From NCBI RefSeq assembly GCF_003063645.1, contig NZ_NESJ01000013.1, forward strand, positions 95,289 through 159,288: 64,000 nt of DNA, written 5' to 3'. The position numbers and the translations under genes were made by a program. This DNA comes from Limnohabitans sp. 2KL-51. Lineage in GTDB: Bacteria > Pseudomonadota > Gammaproteobacteria > Burkholderiales > Burkholderiaceae_C. The notes beneath the pieces were generated by a model. The model did not search any database, was not told the origin of the DNA, and saw only the letters and a program-made list of their open reading frames with translations. Shown in pieces: positions 49,221 to 57,873 of this stretch; the stretch's first letter is position 1, and every line of letters begins with the position of its first letter.

Positions 49221-49240
49221 GTGGATAATATATCATCCAC
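49221..49240 (-). promoter_or_regulatory. 20-bp near-palindrome GTGGATAATATATCATCCAC overlapping a predicted promoter of the DUF1611 operon
   Basis: 9/10 arm match; minus-strand -35 TTTACA (49248-49253), 17-bp spacer, -10 TATTAT (49225-49230). Confidence 0.72.
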
Positions 49241-49293
49241 TGTGTTTTGTAAAGCCGACCTCCGTCGGCTTTGCGCGGCGGCGCCGATGGTGT

Positions 49294-49959
49294 TTACAGG
49301 GGTGGCGTGTTAGCGCTGACCACCACGGCCTCGTCATCGCCGACGTTGCGAAAGCGATGGGGCAGGCGGCTCGAAAACAGGTAGCCGTCACCGGCCCCGA
49401 GCACCTTTGCGACACCGCCGACCGTGACTTCGACCTGCCCCTGGATGACAACGCCACCCTCTTCACCTTCGTGACTGTACGGCTGCGCGGCCGTTTCGGC
49501 GCCTGGTGCATAGCGCTCCAGAAGAATCTGCAGGGGCCGGCCTGTGAGGTTGCGCCCAACTTGCAGCAAGGAGATGCCGCCGGCTCCCACGTCGAGCAGT
49601 TCATCGCGTCGAAAGAAGACCTGCGTCTCGATGTCCGGATCGAGAGAGAAAAACTCGGACAGCATCATCGGCAGACTGTCCAGGATCTTGCGCAACGATC
49701 CCACCGATGGCGAGATCGTTTCTTTCTCGATACAGCCGATGGTGCCGTGATTGAGGCCCGCGCGGCGTGCGAGTTCGCGCTGCGACAGGCCGTGCAGCTC
49801 CCGAACGTAGCGCAGTCGCGCGCCGACTCCGGCCGAAGGCTCACCGTTGGCCTGCGTTGCCCCAAGAACTTCGGGCGCGCTGGATTCGACAGCGGGTGCT
49901 GCCTTGGCGGGCGTCGATTTCTTGCGTGGTTTGGCGCTTGGAGTCGTCTTGGTCTTCAT
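49294..49959 (-). CDS. XRE-family regulator with C-terminal cupin domain
   Basis: HTH LRYVRELHGLSQRELARRAGLNHGTIGCIEKETISPSVGSLRKIL; cupin YSHEGEEGGVVIQGQVEVTVGG..FSSRLPHRFRN. Confidence 0.92.
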   Translation of the reverse strand: MKTKTTPSAKPRKKSTPAKAAPAVESSAPEVLGATQANGEPSAGVGARLRYVRELHGLSQRELARRAGLNHGTIGCIEKETISPSVGSLRKILDSLPMMLSEFFSLDPDIETQVFFRRDELLDVGAGGISLLQVGRNLTGRPLQILLERYAPGAETAAQPYSHEGEEGGVVIQGQVEVTVGGVAKVLGAGDGYLFSSRLPHRFRNVGDDEAVVVSANTPPL

Positions 49960-50067
49960 GGGGAGGTTGCGCTCCAAAGTGGAATTGTTATTTTAACGAC
50001 CAGTCGAGCGTGCTTGTCGCGGCTGCGACCGATGGCTAAAATACTGAACAGATTGTCGAATTACCCT

Positions 50068-51390
50068 ATGTCCGAAATATCACCTCTGCCCGCAGCTCTG
50101 GCCGCAACCCTGACCGAGAGTGCGCGCGAATTCGGGATTCCCGGCCTGGCAGTGTGCCTGCTGGCGCCCGGGCGTCGGAGCGTCTTCACCACCGGCGTCG
50201 AAGTCACAGGTTCCGAACGCCCCGTGACCGGCAGCACCTGGTTTTCGGTCGCGTCCCTGGGAAAGCATGTCACCGCCTGCGCCGTGCTGGATCTGGCGCA
50301 GGCCGGCTCACTGGATCTGGAAGCGCCGATTGGTCGCTACCTTGCCGATGTGCCGGCTGCCTGGGCGCAGCGCCCTGTGCTCTCCCTGTTGCGCCACACC
50401 AGTGGGCTGCCCGAATACCTGGCCTATACCGAGGCCGAGACAGTGCCCGAGCGGCGCGACGAGTTCATGCGCAGCTACGGCGCCATGGCTACAGTCTTTG
50501 AGCACGACGCAGGCTGGATCTACACCAATACCAACTACATTCTGCTCGGCTTCCTGATCGCGCAACTTGCCGGGCGCCCGTACGCCGCGGCGCTGCAGGC
50601 GCTGTTCGACCGGGCCGGCTGTGTAGGCGCCACGGTAGCCAGCCCACAGTGGACCCGGGACGCCAACGCACTGGGCCTTGGCATCGCGGGCCGCGACGCG
50701 GCCAGTGCCCGGCGCGAGGTGATTGGTGACGGCGACATCTCCTTCACCGCGCAAGGCGCGCTGGACTGGATGCAGGCCTTGTTGGGCGGCCGGTTGCTGT
50801 CGGCGGCGAGCATGGCCACAATGTTCTCGCCCGCGTTGCTGCACACCTCGCGGCCATCGCCCTATGGGTGTGGCTGGTTCGTCGACATGCTGCGCGGCTC
50901 CGTCATCGGTCACCATGGGGGCCACTACGATGGCTGGACCGCAATGGCCTGCCTAGCGCCGGCTCAGGGCTGCGGCGTAGTGGTCATGTGCAACCTGGCA
51001 CCTGGCAACACCCGCGCGGTGAGACATCTGGCGCAGCTGGCGCTGGAGGGCTATGTGCCCGGCAGCACGCCCTTGTCGCTGCTGCCCATCCCAGATGACG
51101 CGCCGGCCCTCACCGCCATGGCCAGGGCGCAACTGTTTCGCAACGGTTCCGCGCTGGACCCAGGCTGTTTTGCGGAAGAACTGTTGCATGTGGTGGCCCA
51201 CGGCAGTGCGGTGCGCAACGTCATCAACCTGTGGGCCGGCGTCGAGCCACTGGGCTTCGAACTCGTGGAACAGTTGCAGCAACCGACGCACAGGTTGCGG
51301 CGCTACCGCGTCCGGTACGCCGATCGTGTCGAGCACCTGCTGGTGGGGACCACGCCGGAGAACAGGATCTACTGGGCTTGGCCGCTCTGA
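50068..51390 (+). CDS. Serine hydrolase, beta-lactamase/D-aminopeptidase-like family
   Basis: TWFSVASLGKHVTACAVLDLA (SxxK), YTNTNYILLG (YxN), GHHGGHYDGW. Start MSEISPLP rather than the far longer ORF. Confidence 0.9.
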   Translation: MSEISPLPAALAATLTESAREFGIPGLAVCLLAPGRRSVFTTGVEVTGSERPVTGSTWFSVASLGKHVTACAVLDLAQAGSLDLEAPIGRYLADVPAAWAQRPVLSLLRHTSGLPEYLAYTEAETVPERRDEFMRSYGAMATVFEHDAGWIYTNTNYILLGFLIAQLAGRPYAAALQALFDRAGCVGATVASPQWTRDANALGLGIAGRDAASARREVIGDGDISFTAQGALDWMQALLGGRLLSAASMATMFSPALLHTSRPSPYGCGWFVDMLRGSVIGHHGGHYDGWTAMACLAPAQGCGVVVMCNLAPGNTRAVRHLAQLALEGYVPGSTPLSLLPIPDDAPALTAMARAQLFRNGSALDPGCFAEELLHVVAHGSAVRNVINLWAGVEPLGFELVEQLQQPTHRLRRYRVRYADRVEHLLVGTTPENRIYWAWPL

Positions 51391-52568
51391 TTGGCCAGCG
51401 CACGGCGCACCAACTGCGCCAGGGTGGCCACGCCCTGCGCGATGCGCTCAGCAGGCTCCGTGACGAAGGACAGCCGGAGCGCGTGATGCATGGGGGTGGT
51501 TGCGAAGAACGCGACGCCCGGCACGAAGCTCACCCCTTGCTCAATGGCCAGCGGCAGCAGCCTGGCGGCGTCGATCTGCCGGGGCAACGTCAACCAGAAG
51601 AACATGCCGCCTTGCGGGACCTGCCAGGTGGCGAGATCGCGCATGTGCGTGTGCAATGCCTGTGCCATGGCATCGCGGCCGAGGCGATAGCGCGCGCGCA
51701 CGTCGTCCAGGTGGGTATCGAGCATGCCGGTGTGCAGCAGGTCAACCACCAGGTGCTGCGCAAACATCCCGCTGTGCAGATCAGCCGCCTGCTTGGCCTG
51801 CACGAGTAGGTCGTACACAGGCGCTGGCGCCACTGCATACCCGAGGCGCAAACCCGGCGCCAGAATCTTGGAGAACGAGCCTAGGTAGACCGTGCCCTGC
51901 GGCCAATGTGCAGCCACCGGTGCAGGCGGTGCCCGGTCGAACCACAGATCGCCGTAAGGGTCGTCCTCGATCAGCGGCAGCCCCAGTGCTTGAGCCTGAG
52001 CGGCAATCTGCACGCGCCGCGCCTGCGGAATGCAACGCCCTGTGGGGTTCTGGAAGTTGGGCAACAGGTACAGCGCCCTGGCGTCGGCCACTTCATGCAG
52101 GCGTTCGGGCAGTGGCCCGGCTTCGTCGCAGGCGACCTCCACGGCGTCCGCCTCATACGGTGCAAAGGCCTGCAGCGCACCCAGGTAGGTGGGTGACTCG
52201 ACCGCAACTTGGGTGCCTCCTTCGAGCAACAGCTTGGCAACCAGGTCCAGCCCCTGCTGGGATCCGCTGGTGATCAGCACTTGTGCGGCATGGATGGCCA
52301 GGCCACGCTGGAGCAAGCGCTGCGCTACCCATTCGCGCAGCGCGGGTAACCCTTCCGTGGTGCCGTACTGCAGTGCTTCGCGAGGTGTCTGGGCCAGGAC
52401 GCGCTGCGACGCTTCGCGCAGGGGCTCGGCCGGAAAGCCGTCGGCCGATGGCAAGCCGCCGCCGAGTGACACCAGGCCCGGGCGACCCATGAGCTTCATC
52501 AGCTCGCGAATCATCGAGGGCGTCAATCGACTCGTGCGCTGGGCCAACCTGAAGGCTGTCGGGTTCAT
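51369..52568 (-). CDS. PLP-dependent aminotransferase, class I/II (2-aminoadipate/LysN-like)
   Basis: LVSLGGGLPSADGFPAEPLREA; TSGSQQGLDLVAKLLLEGG; YLGSFSKILAPGLRLGY. Confidence 0.92.
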   Translation of the reverse strand: MNPTAFRLAQRTSRLTPSMIRELMKLMGRPGLVSLGGGLPSADGFPAEPLREASQRVLAQTPREALQYGTTEGLPALREWVAQRLLQRGLAIHAAQVLITSGSQQGLDLVAKLLLEGGTQVAVESPTYLGALQAFAPYEADAVEVACDEAGPLPERLHEVADARALYLLPNFQNPTGRCIPQARRVQIAAQAQALGLPLIEDDPYGDLWFDRAPPAPVAAHWPQGTVYLGSFSKILAPGLRLGYAVAPAPVYDLLVQAKQAADLHSGMFAQHLVVDLLHTGMLDTHLDDVRARYRLGRDAMAQALHTHMRDLATWQVPQGGMFFWLTLPRQIDAARLLPLAIEQGVSFVPGVAFFATTPMHHALRLSFVTEPAERIAQGVATLAQLVRRALANQSGQAQ

Positions 52569-52675
52569 GTCTGAAGCTTCTTGTTGTCTATTAAATACAC
52601 CATCAATGCACCAGAAGAGCGAAGCGACAGCTCTTTTTTCAGAAGGATGACGCAACCAGATCCGTATTTTATCGG

Positions 52676-52704
52676 TTGACGGATATTATATTATCCAATA
52701 GCAT
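52676..52704 (+). promoter_or_regulatory. Predicted promoter of TonB receptor gene with embedded near-palindrome GGATATTATATTATCC (52681-52696)
   Basis: TTGACG (52676-52681), 17-bp spacer, TAGCAT (52699-52704); palindrome sits in the spacer. Confidence 0.68.
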
Positions 52705-52740
52705 GACGCCTATCAACCAACCAACCAAGGACTGGATCAC

Positions 52741-54873
52741 ATGAACACAAGAACGATGAAATACCAGCTGACGCCGATTGCCGCCCTGTTGGCCGCATTG
52801 CCGTTGATGGCGCAACCCACCACCGACGACGCAACGCGATTGCAGACGGTGGAGGTCACTGCGTCCAAACGAAGTCAAATGCTGATAGATGTGCCCTACT
52901 CGATCACCGCCATCGGCGCCAGCGAGATCACCGACCGCGGCGTCACCGATATCCAGCAAATGCAGTCGGTGGTGCCGTCGCTGTTCATCAACCAGAACGC
53001 GCCGGGCGCCAGCCGCATCCAGTTGCGCGGGCTGTCACAAGGCGTGGGCTACGGTGCTGCGCTGGTGGGCACCTACCTCGACGAGATTTCATTGAACATG
53101 CCGGACGCCCAGCGCTCGCTCGATGTGCCCTTGGTGGACATGGCGCGCATCGAGGTGCTGCGTGGCCCGCAGGGCACGCTTTATGGCGATGGCTCGATGG
53201 GCGGCACCATCCGCTTCATCACGCGCTCACCGCGCCTGGACAAGTTCGAGGGAAGCGTCGAAACTGGCTTCAGCCAACTGAGCGGCGGCCAGACCGGTTG
53301 GCGGACCAATGGCGTGTTGAACGTGCCGCTGTCGACGGGTGTCGCCGGCATTCGACTGGTGGCCGGGCATGAGGATCTGCCGGGCTGGGTGGACAACAGC
53401 GTGACTGGTGCCAAGGACATCAACAGCGCCAAGCGCGACTTCCTGCGCGGCAAGCTTCTGCTCAGGCCGGCTTCGAATGTCGACGTGAGCGCGATGTTCT
53501 TCCATACGCAAACCGACACCAAAAACAGTTCAGGCTCGAACGCCGAGCGCACCATCGCTTCGTTCATCCCGTCTCCGACCAAGGACAAGACCGACCTGTT
53601 CAACCTGGTGGTGAACGCCGACCTGGGCAGCGTGCGGCTGGTCAGCTCCACCGGCTACCTGGACCGCAAGATCGACACCACGGCAGAATTTACGGCCGTT
53701 TACGCCGGCGCGCCCTTCAGGGCGCTGGTCATGCCCAAGCCCACCTCCGGGGCTGCCTATCGGCAAGATATGTCGCAAAAAATCACGACACAGGAGCTGC
53801 GCCTGGAGTCGGACGACAAGGGGCCGTTGAGCTGGACCGCCGGTGTCTACTACCGCAAGACCGACACGCACGCCGTCACCTCGGACGTGTGGACTGATTC
53901 CACGTTACGTCTGCAGGGTGGCTTCGATGGCACCGGCCCCACCAACGTCACCCAGACGGCCCTGTTCGGCGAGCTGACCTATGCCTTGTCGCCTCAGTTG
54001 TCACTGACCGGCGGCCTGCGCTCGTTCAAGGAGAAGGCAGAGAACGTCGGCTCCAAGCTGCCGTCTGGCTTTGCGCCCCCAGGCACACCTTCGACACTCT
54101 ACAACGATCAAGCGGAGTTCAGCGCCACGACGCCCCGACTGAACATGCTGTGGCGCTATTCGCCCAAGAACGCGCTCTATGCAACCGCCTCCAAGGGCTT
54201 TCGCAGCGGCGGCTTCAATTCGACGGCAACGCCGCGCAACTACGGCCCCGAGGACATCGTCAACTTCGAGATCGGCAACCGCGGGTCTTTGTTCGGCGAC
54301 ATGCTGCAGTACGAGGTGGCCGCGTATCAGAGCAAGTACAACAACGTGCAGGCACAGGACCTGGCTCCCGGTTGCACGCCCGCAACATGTCGGGCACTCA
54401 CGGTCAACACCGGCAAGGCCTCCGGCCCCGGCCTGGACATCACGCTGTCGGCCGCACTGACCAAGTCCTTGACGCTCGACGTGGCGCTGGGGTACTCGAA
54501 CCTCACCTACGACGTGAAGACCTCTGAACGCAACCAGGGCGATCCGTTGAACTTTGTTCCCGAGAAGACGGCCTCAGTCTCGCTGCACCAGCGCTTCAGC
54601 TGGGCCAAGGGCATGCCCGGCATGTTCCGCCTCGACTACCAGCACTCGGATCCCGTGAAGTTCATCGTTCGCAATCAAGGCGTCAACGTCAGCAGCAACA
54701 GCATCGACACGGTGAACGCACGCATAGGGTTGGAGATGCCCACCTGGCAGGTCTACCTGGAAGGAAAGAACCTCACCGACTCGAACGGCGTGACGTTCCC
54801 GGGCATCTTCGGGCTGCCGGACTCCCGGATCGCACCGCGTTCGATCGGCGTGGTTGCAAAATTGCAGTTCTAA
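52741..54873 (+). CDS. TonB-dependent outer-membrane receptor
   Basis: VEVTASKRSQMLIDVPYSITAIGASEI plug domain; RIEVLRGPQGTLYGDGSMGGTIRFIT; beta-barrel C-terminus ending RSIGVVAKLQF. Confidence 0.95.
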   Translation: MNTRTMKYQLTPIAALLAALPLMAQPTTDDATRLQTVEVTASKRSQMLIDVPYSITAIGASEITDRGVTDIQQMQSVVPSLFINQNAPGASRIQLRGLSQGVGYGAALVGTYLDEISLNMPDAQRSLDVPLVDMARIEVLRGPQGTLYGDGSMGGTIRFITRSPRLDKFEGSVETGFSQLSGGQTGWRTNGVLNVPLSTGVAGIRLVAGHEDLPGWVDNSVTGAKDINSAKRDFLRGKLLLRPASNVDVSAMFFHTQTDTKNSSGSNAERTIASFIPSPTKDKTDLFNLVVNADLGSVRLVSSTGYLDRKIDTTAEFTAVYAGAPFRALVMPKPTSGAAYRQDMSQKITTQELRLESDDKGPLSWTAGVYYRKTDTHAVTSDVWTDSTLRLQGGFDGTGPTNVTQTALFGELTYALSPQLSLTGGLRSFKEKAENVGSKLPSGFAPPGTPSTLYNDQAEFSATTPRLNMLWRYSPKNALYATASKGFRSGGFNSTATPRNYGPEDIVNFEIGNRGSLFGDMLQYEVAAYQSKYNNVQAQDLAPGCTPATCRALTVNTGKASGPGLDITLSAALTKSLTLDVALGYSNLTYDVKTSERNQGDPLNFVPEKTASVSLHQRFSWAKGMPGMFRLDYQHSDPVKFIVRNQGVNVSSNSIDTVNARIGLEMPTWQVYLEGKNLTDSNGVTFPGIFGLPDSRIAPRSIGVVAKLQF

Positions 54874-54890
54874 GACCAAGTGGACACGCA

Positions 54891-55347
54891 ATGGGTCGCG
54901 TCATCACGATTGCGCCCGTGCAACTCGGACCGGTCCGGTTCCGCGCCGCGCGCAGCTCGGCGCGGTGGTCGAACTCATGCTTGCCCCCATGGAGCAGGCG
55001 TCGCGGTTCGGGCGGCCCTGGTCGTGTTTTCGGAATTGGCGTTGACCTCGTTCCTCCCACGCTGGGCCATCGACGACGATGCGCTGCTCGAGGTCTTCTT
55101 CGAGACCTCGATGCCCAGTCAGGAAACCCAGCCACTGTTCGATGTGGCACGTCGGCTTCGGATGGGGTTGTGCCTGGGCTACGGCGAACTCGCCCACGAG
55201 GGCGGCCAACGCCGGCGCTTTAACAGTTCGGCCCTGATCGGACCCGATGGCGGCTCGATCGACGGCTACCGCAAGTTGCAACTGCCAGGCGACCGCGAGC
55301 CCTAGCCGGGCTTCGAGCACCAACACCTCGAGAAGCGCTACCCTTAA
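54891..55347 (+). pseudogene. Truncated, frameshifted N-carbamoyl-D-amino-acid hydrolase (carbon-nitrogen hydrolase family)
   Basis: Fragments in three frames: MGRVITIAPVQLGPV / RRAQLGAVVELMLAPMEQAS / AALVVFSELALTSFLPRWAIDDDALLEVFFETSMP..GYGELAHEGGQRRRFNSSALIGPDGGSIDGYRKLQLPGDREP*PGFEHQHLEKRYP*. Confidence 0.8.
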
Positions 55348-55411
55348 GCGGCAATGGCTAGCGAGCCGCGGTTGCGATGTGCCTGTGGATCGAAGGGCGG
55401 CCCGGGCACGC

Positions 55412-56572
55412 CTAACGCAGTGTCTCCATCAACCGCATCAACAACTGGGTGCGAGGGACGATGCTGCTGATGTAGAGTCGCTCTTCCAGCGTGTGTCCCC
55501 CATCGCCGTCAACGCCCAGGCCATCGAGCGTGGGGGCGATGGCGGCGGTGTAGTTGCCGTCGCTGCCGCCACCGGTCTTCAGGTCGATCAGATCGAATCC
55601 GATCTCGGCCGCCAGCGCCTTGGCGTGTTCGTACAGTGCCGCGATCTCAGGTGTCTTCTCGTAACCGGGCCGGTTGATGCCGCCCTCGATGGTCAGCGTG
55701 ACACCTTGCAAGTGGGGCCTGAGGCCTCGAATGCGACGCACGATTTCCTCCCCGATCTCGGGATTTGGCATGCGTACGTCCACTTCCACCGTTGCCGTGT
55801 CGGGCACCACGTTGGACCGTGTGCCGCCCTTGATCAGACCCACGCTGACAGTGAGTTCACGAGCGTAGTCGGTCATCTTCTCCAAGGCCAGCACCTGATG
55901 GGCAATCTCGTGGATGGCATTGCGACCGAGGTGATGTTCGACGCCGGCGTGCGCTGCCACACCATGGGCCGTTACCGTGAAGCCGGCGATGCCCTTGCGG
56001 GCGGTCACGATCTTGCCGCCCGAGCGCGCTGGCTCGGTGACCAGTACAAACTTCGCGCGCCGCGCTTCGCGCACGATGTGTTCGCGCGAAGTGTCGCTGC
56101 CCATCTCCTCGTCGCTGACCATCAGATGCCGCACCGGCAGGTGCGTCTTCAGGCCTTCGCGCGCAATCTGTCGCAAGGCGGCCAACGCCAGATAGGTGCC
56201 GCCCTTCATGTCCTCGGCGCCCGGCCCGTAGGCGCGGTCGCCCTCGATGCGGAACGGCAAAGGGCCGGCCAAGGTACCGATTGGATGCACGGTATCAATG
56301 TGGCTCAGAATCAGCACCCCTTTGCCCTCGGCGGCCTGCGCAGGGCAGTGGCGGTCATCTATGGCCAGCAGGTGGTCGCCGAACCCGTCGCGACCGGCAA
56401 TGCGCTCCACCCGCACGCCAATGGCTTCGTAGTCGGCCTGCACACGCGCCGCCATGCGGGCCATGCCCGTAGGGTCATCGGTCGGGCTCTCGATTTCGAT
56501 CCAAGCCCGAATTCCGGCCAATATTTCGTCCACATTAAGTTGTTGAGTAGCAGGCATTTGAAGTTTATCCAT
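55412..56572 (-). CDS. M20 family metallopeptidase (glutamate carboxypeptidase/CPG2-like)
   Basis: GVLILSHIDTVHPIGTL, YGPGAEDMKGGTYLAL, VSDEEMGSDTSREHIV, KTGGGSDGNYTAAIAPTLDGLGVDGDGGHTLEE. Confidence 0.92.
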   Translation of the reverse strand: MDKLQMPATQQLNVDEILAGIRAWIEIESPTDDPTGMARMAARVQADYEAIGVRVERIAGRDGFGDHLLAIDDRHCPAQAAEGKGVLILSHIDTVHPIGTLAGPLPFRIEGDRAYGPGAEDMKGGTYLALAALRQIAREGLKTHLPVRHLMVSDEEMGSDTSREHIVREARRAKFVLVTEPARSGGKIVTARKGIAGFTVTAHGVAAHAGVEHHLGRNAIHEIAHQVLALEKMTDYARELTVSVGLIKGGTRSNVVPDTATVEVDVRMPNPEIGEEIVRRIRGLRPHLQGVTLTIEGGINRPGYEKTPEIAALYEHAKALAAEIGFDLIDLKTGGGSDGNYTAAIAPTLDGLGVDGDGGHTLEERLYISSIVPRTQLLMRLMETLR

Positions 56573-56600
56573 TTGTAAAAAAGGTAGGCGATCGCATCAT

Positions 56601-56620
56601 GTGGATAGTATAATAACCAT
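56601..56620. promoter_or_regulatory. Near-palindrome GTGGATAGTATAATAACCAT in the M20/M19 divergent intergenic region
   Basis: Same core as 49221-49240 and 52681-52696; includes TATAAT on the + strand. Confidence 0.62.
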
Positions 56621-56757
56621 ATGTTCAATTTGCTGCCCTCATTCGACCATTGCGGCCCGGGATTCGAGGACGATGGACCCAACCCCACATACGCAACTGA
56701 CCTGCCTGGCGAAGGCAGCTTGCCTGCGGCCGCGTTGCAACCCGTACCCACCATGCC

Positions 56758-57750
56758 ATGAGGTCCGCACGCGAGATTATTGACGGCTGCCTGGTCTGGG
56801 ACAACCACGGGTGCATGCCGCTACGGCCGATTGACACCAGTTTCTTGCCGCAGCTTGCCCGCTACCGTGCAGCAGGGTTTGACCATGTCTCACTGAACAT
56901 CGGCTTCGGCGACGACGGTATCGAACAGCACGTGCGAATGATTGCCAGCTTGCGCGAATGGCTGGCACAGCGTGCTGAGGAGTTCGTTCTGGTGCGAACG
57001 GTGGGTGACATCGAGCTGGCAAGGGCGAGCGGTCGGCTGGCCGTGAGCTTTGACATCGAAGGCGCCAATGCCGTCGCCGATCAGATCAGCCTGGTTCAGC
57101 TCTATTTCGACCTGGGTGTGCGCTGGATGCTGCTGGCCTACAACCGCAACAACGCTGCGGCCGGGGGCTGCCAGGACGACGACTGCGGCCTCACTGACTT
57201 TGGCCGTAGCCTGATCGACGAGATGACGCGCGTGGGCATGGTGGTGTGCTGCAGTCACCTGGGCGAGCGCAGCGCGCGCGAGGTGCTGGCCTATGCGCCC
57301 GGGCCCGTCATCTTCTCGCACTCCAACCCGAGTGCCGTTCGGCCGCATCCGCGCAACATTTCAGACGCCCTGATGCGGACTTGCGCGGCCAAAGGCGGTG
57401 TGGTCGGCATCAATGGCGTGGGGCCATTCCTGGGAGAAAACGACATCCGCAGCGAGACGTTCGTGCGCCACCTTGACCATGCCGTGCAACTGATTGGTCC
57501 CCAGCATGTGGCGCTGGGTCTGGACTATGTGTTCGACCAGGCTGAAGTTGACGCAGGCATGGCCGCCATGAAGGATACGTTCCCCCCCGAACTGGGTTAC
57601 GGCAACGGCATGAGTTTCGTTCGCCCGGAACAGCTGGAGGAGATCGTCACGGGGCTGTTGCACCTAGGTTATGCCGTGGACGATCTGCGCGCCATCCTGG
57701 GTGGCAACCTGATGCGCGTCGCCCAGCAGGTCTGGAAGGTACCCGCATGA
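56758..57750 (+). CDS. Membrane dipeptidase (peptidase M19)
   Basis: IIDGCLVWDNHGCMPL; SFDIEGANAV; VVCCSHLGERSAREV; VIFSHSNPSAVRPHPRNISD; VALGLDYVFD. Confidence 0.9.
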   Translation: MRSAREIIDGCLVWDNHGCMPLRPIDTSFLPQLARYRAAGFDHVSLNIGFGDDGIEQHVRMIASLREWLAQRAEEFVLVRTVGDIELARASGRLAVSFDIEGANAVADQISLVQLYFDLGVRWMLLAYNRNNAAAGGCQDDDCGLTDFGRSLIDEMTRVGMVVCCSHLGERSAREVLAYAPGPVIFSHSNPSAVRPHPRNISDALMRTCAAKGGVVGINGVGPFLGENDIRSETFVRHLDHAVQLIGPQHVALGLDYVFDQAEVDAGMAAMKDTFPPELGYGNGMSFVRPEQLEEIVTGLLHLGYAVDDLRAILGGNLMRVAQQVWKVPA

Positions 57751-57873
57751 CATGCAGCTGGTTCGTCATCGTTTGCCATCCACACCGGCGGTTTGCCGGA
57801 AACTGTGTGCGCAAAGCTATTCGTGCGGCAGGCCTAAGTCCTACCGGGCCCATCGCAATTTGCTCGGCTCACT

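Noticed and set aside
49975-50005. Possible fourth operator copy (GTGGAATTGTTATTTTAACGACC) between the XRE-cupin and serine hydrolase genes
   Set aside because: Only a half-site-like match; symmetry too poor to claim, though autoregulation would be worth testing.
49216-50067. N-terminal 284 aa of the 724-aa ORF 49216-51390
   Set aside because: This stretch is antisense to the XRE-cupin gene; the hydrolase signal begins at MSEISPLPAAL (50068).
52150-52165. CCTCATACGG match to the hairpin-loop motif
   Set aside because: Lies inside the aminotransferase coding sequence with no flanking inverted repeat; chance match.
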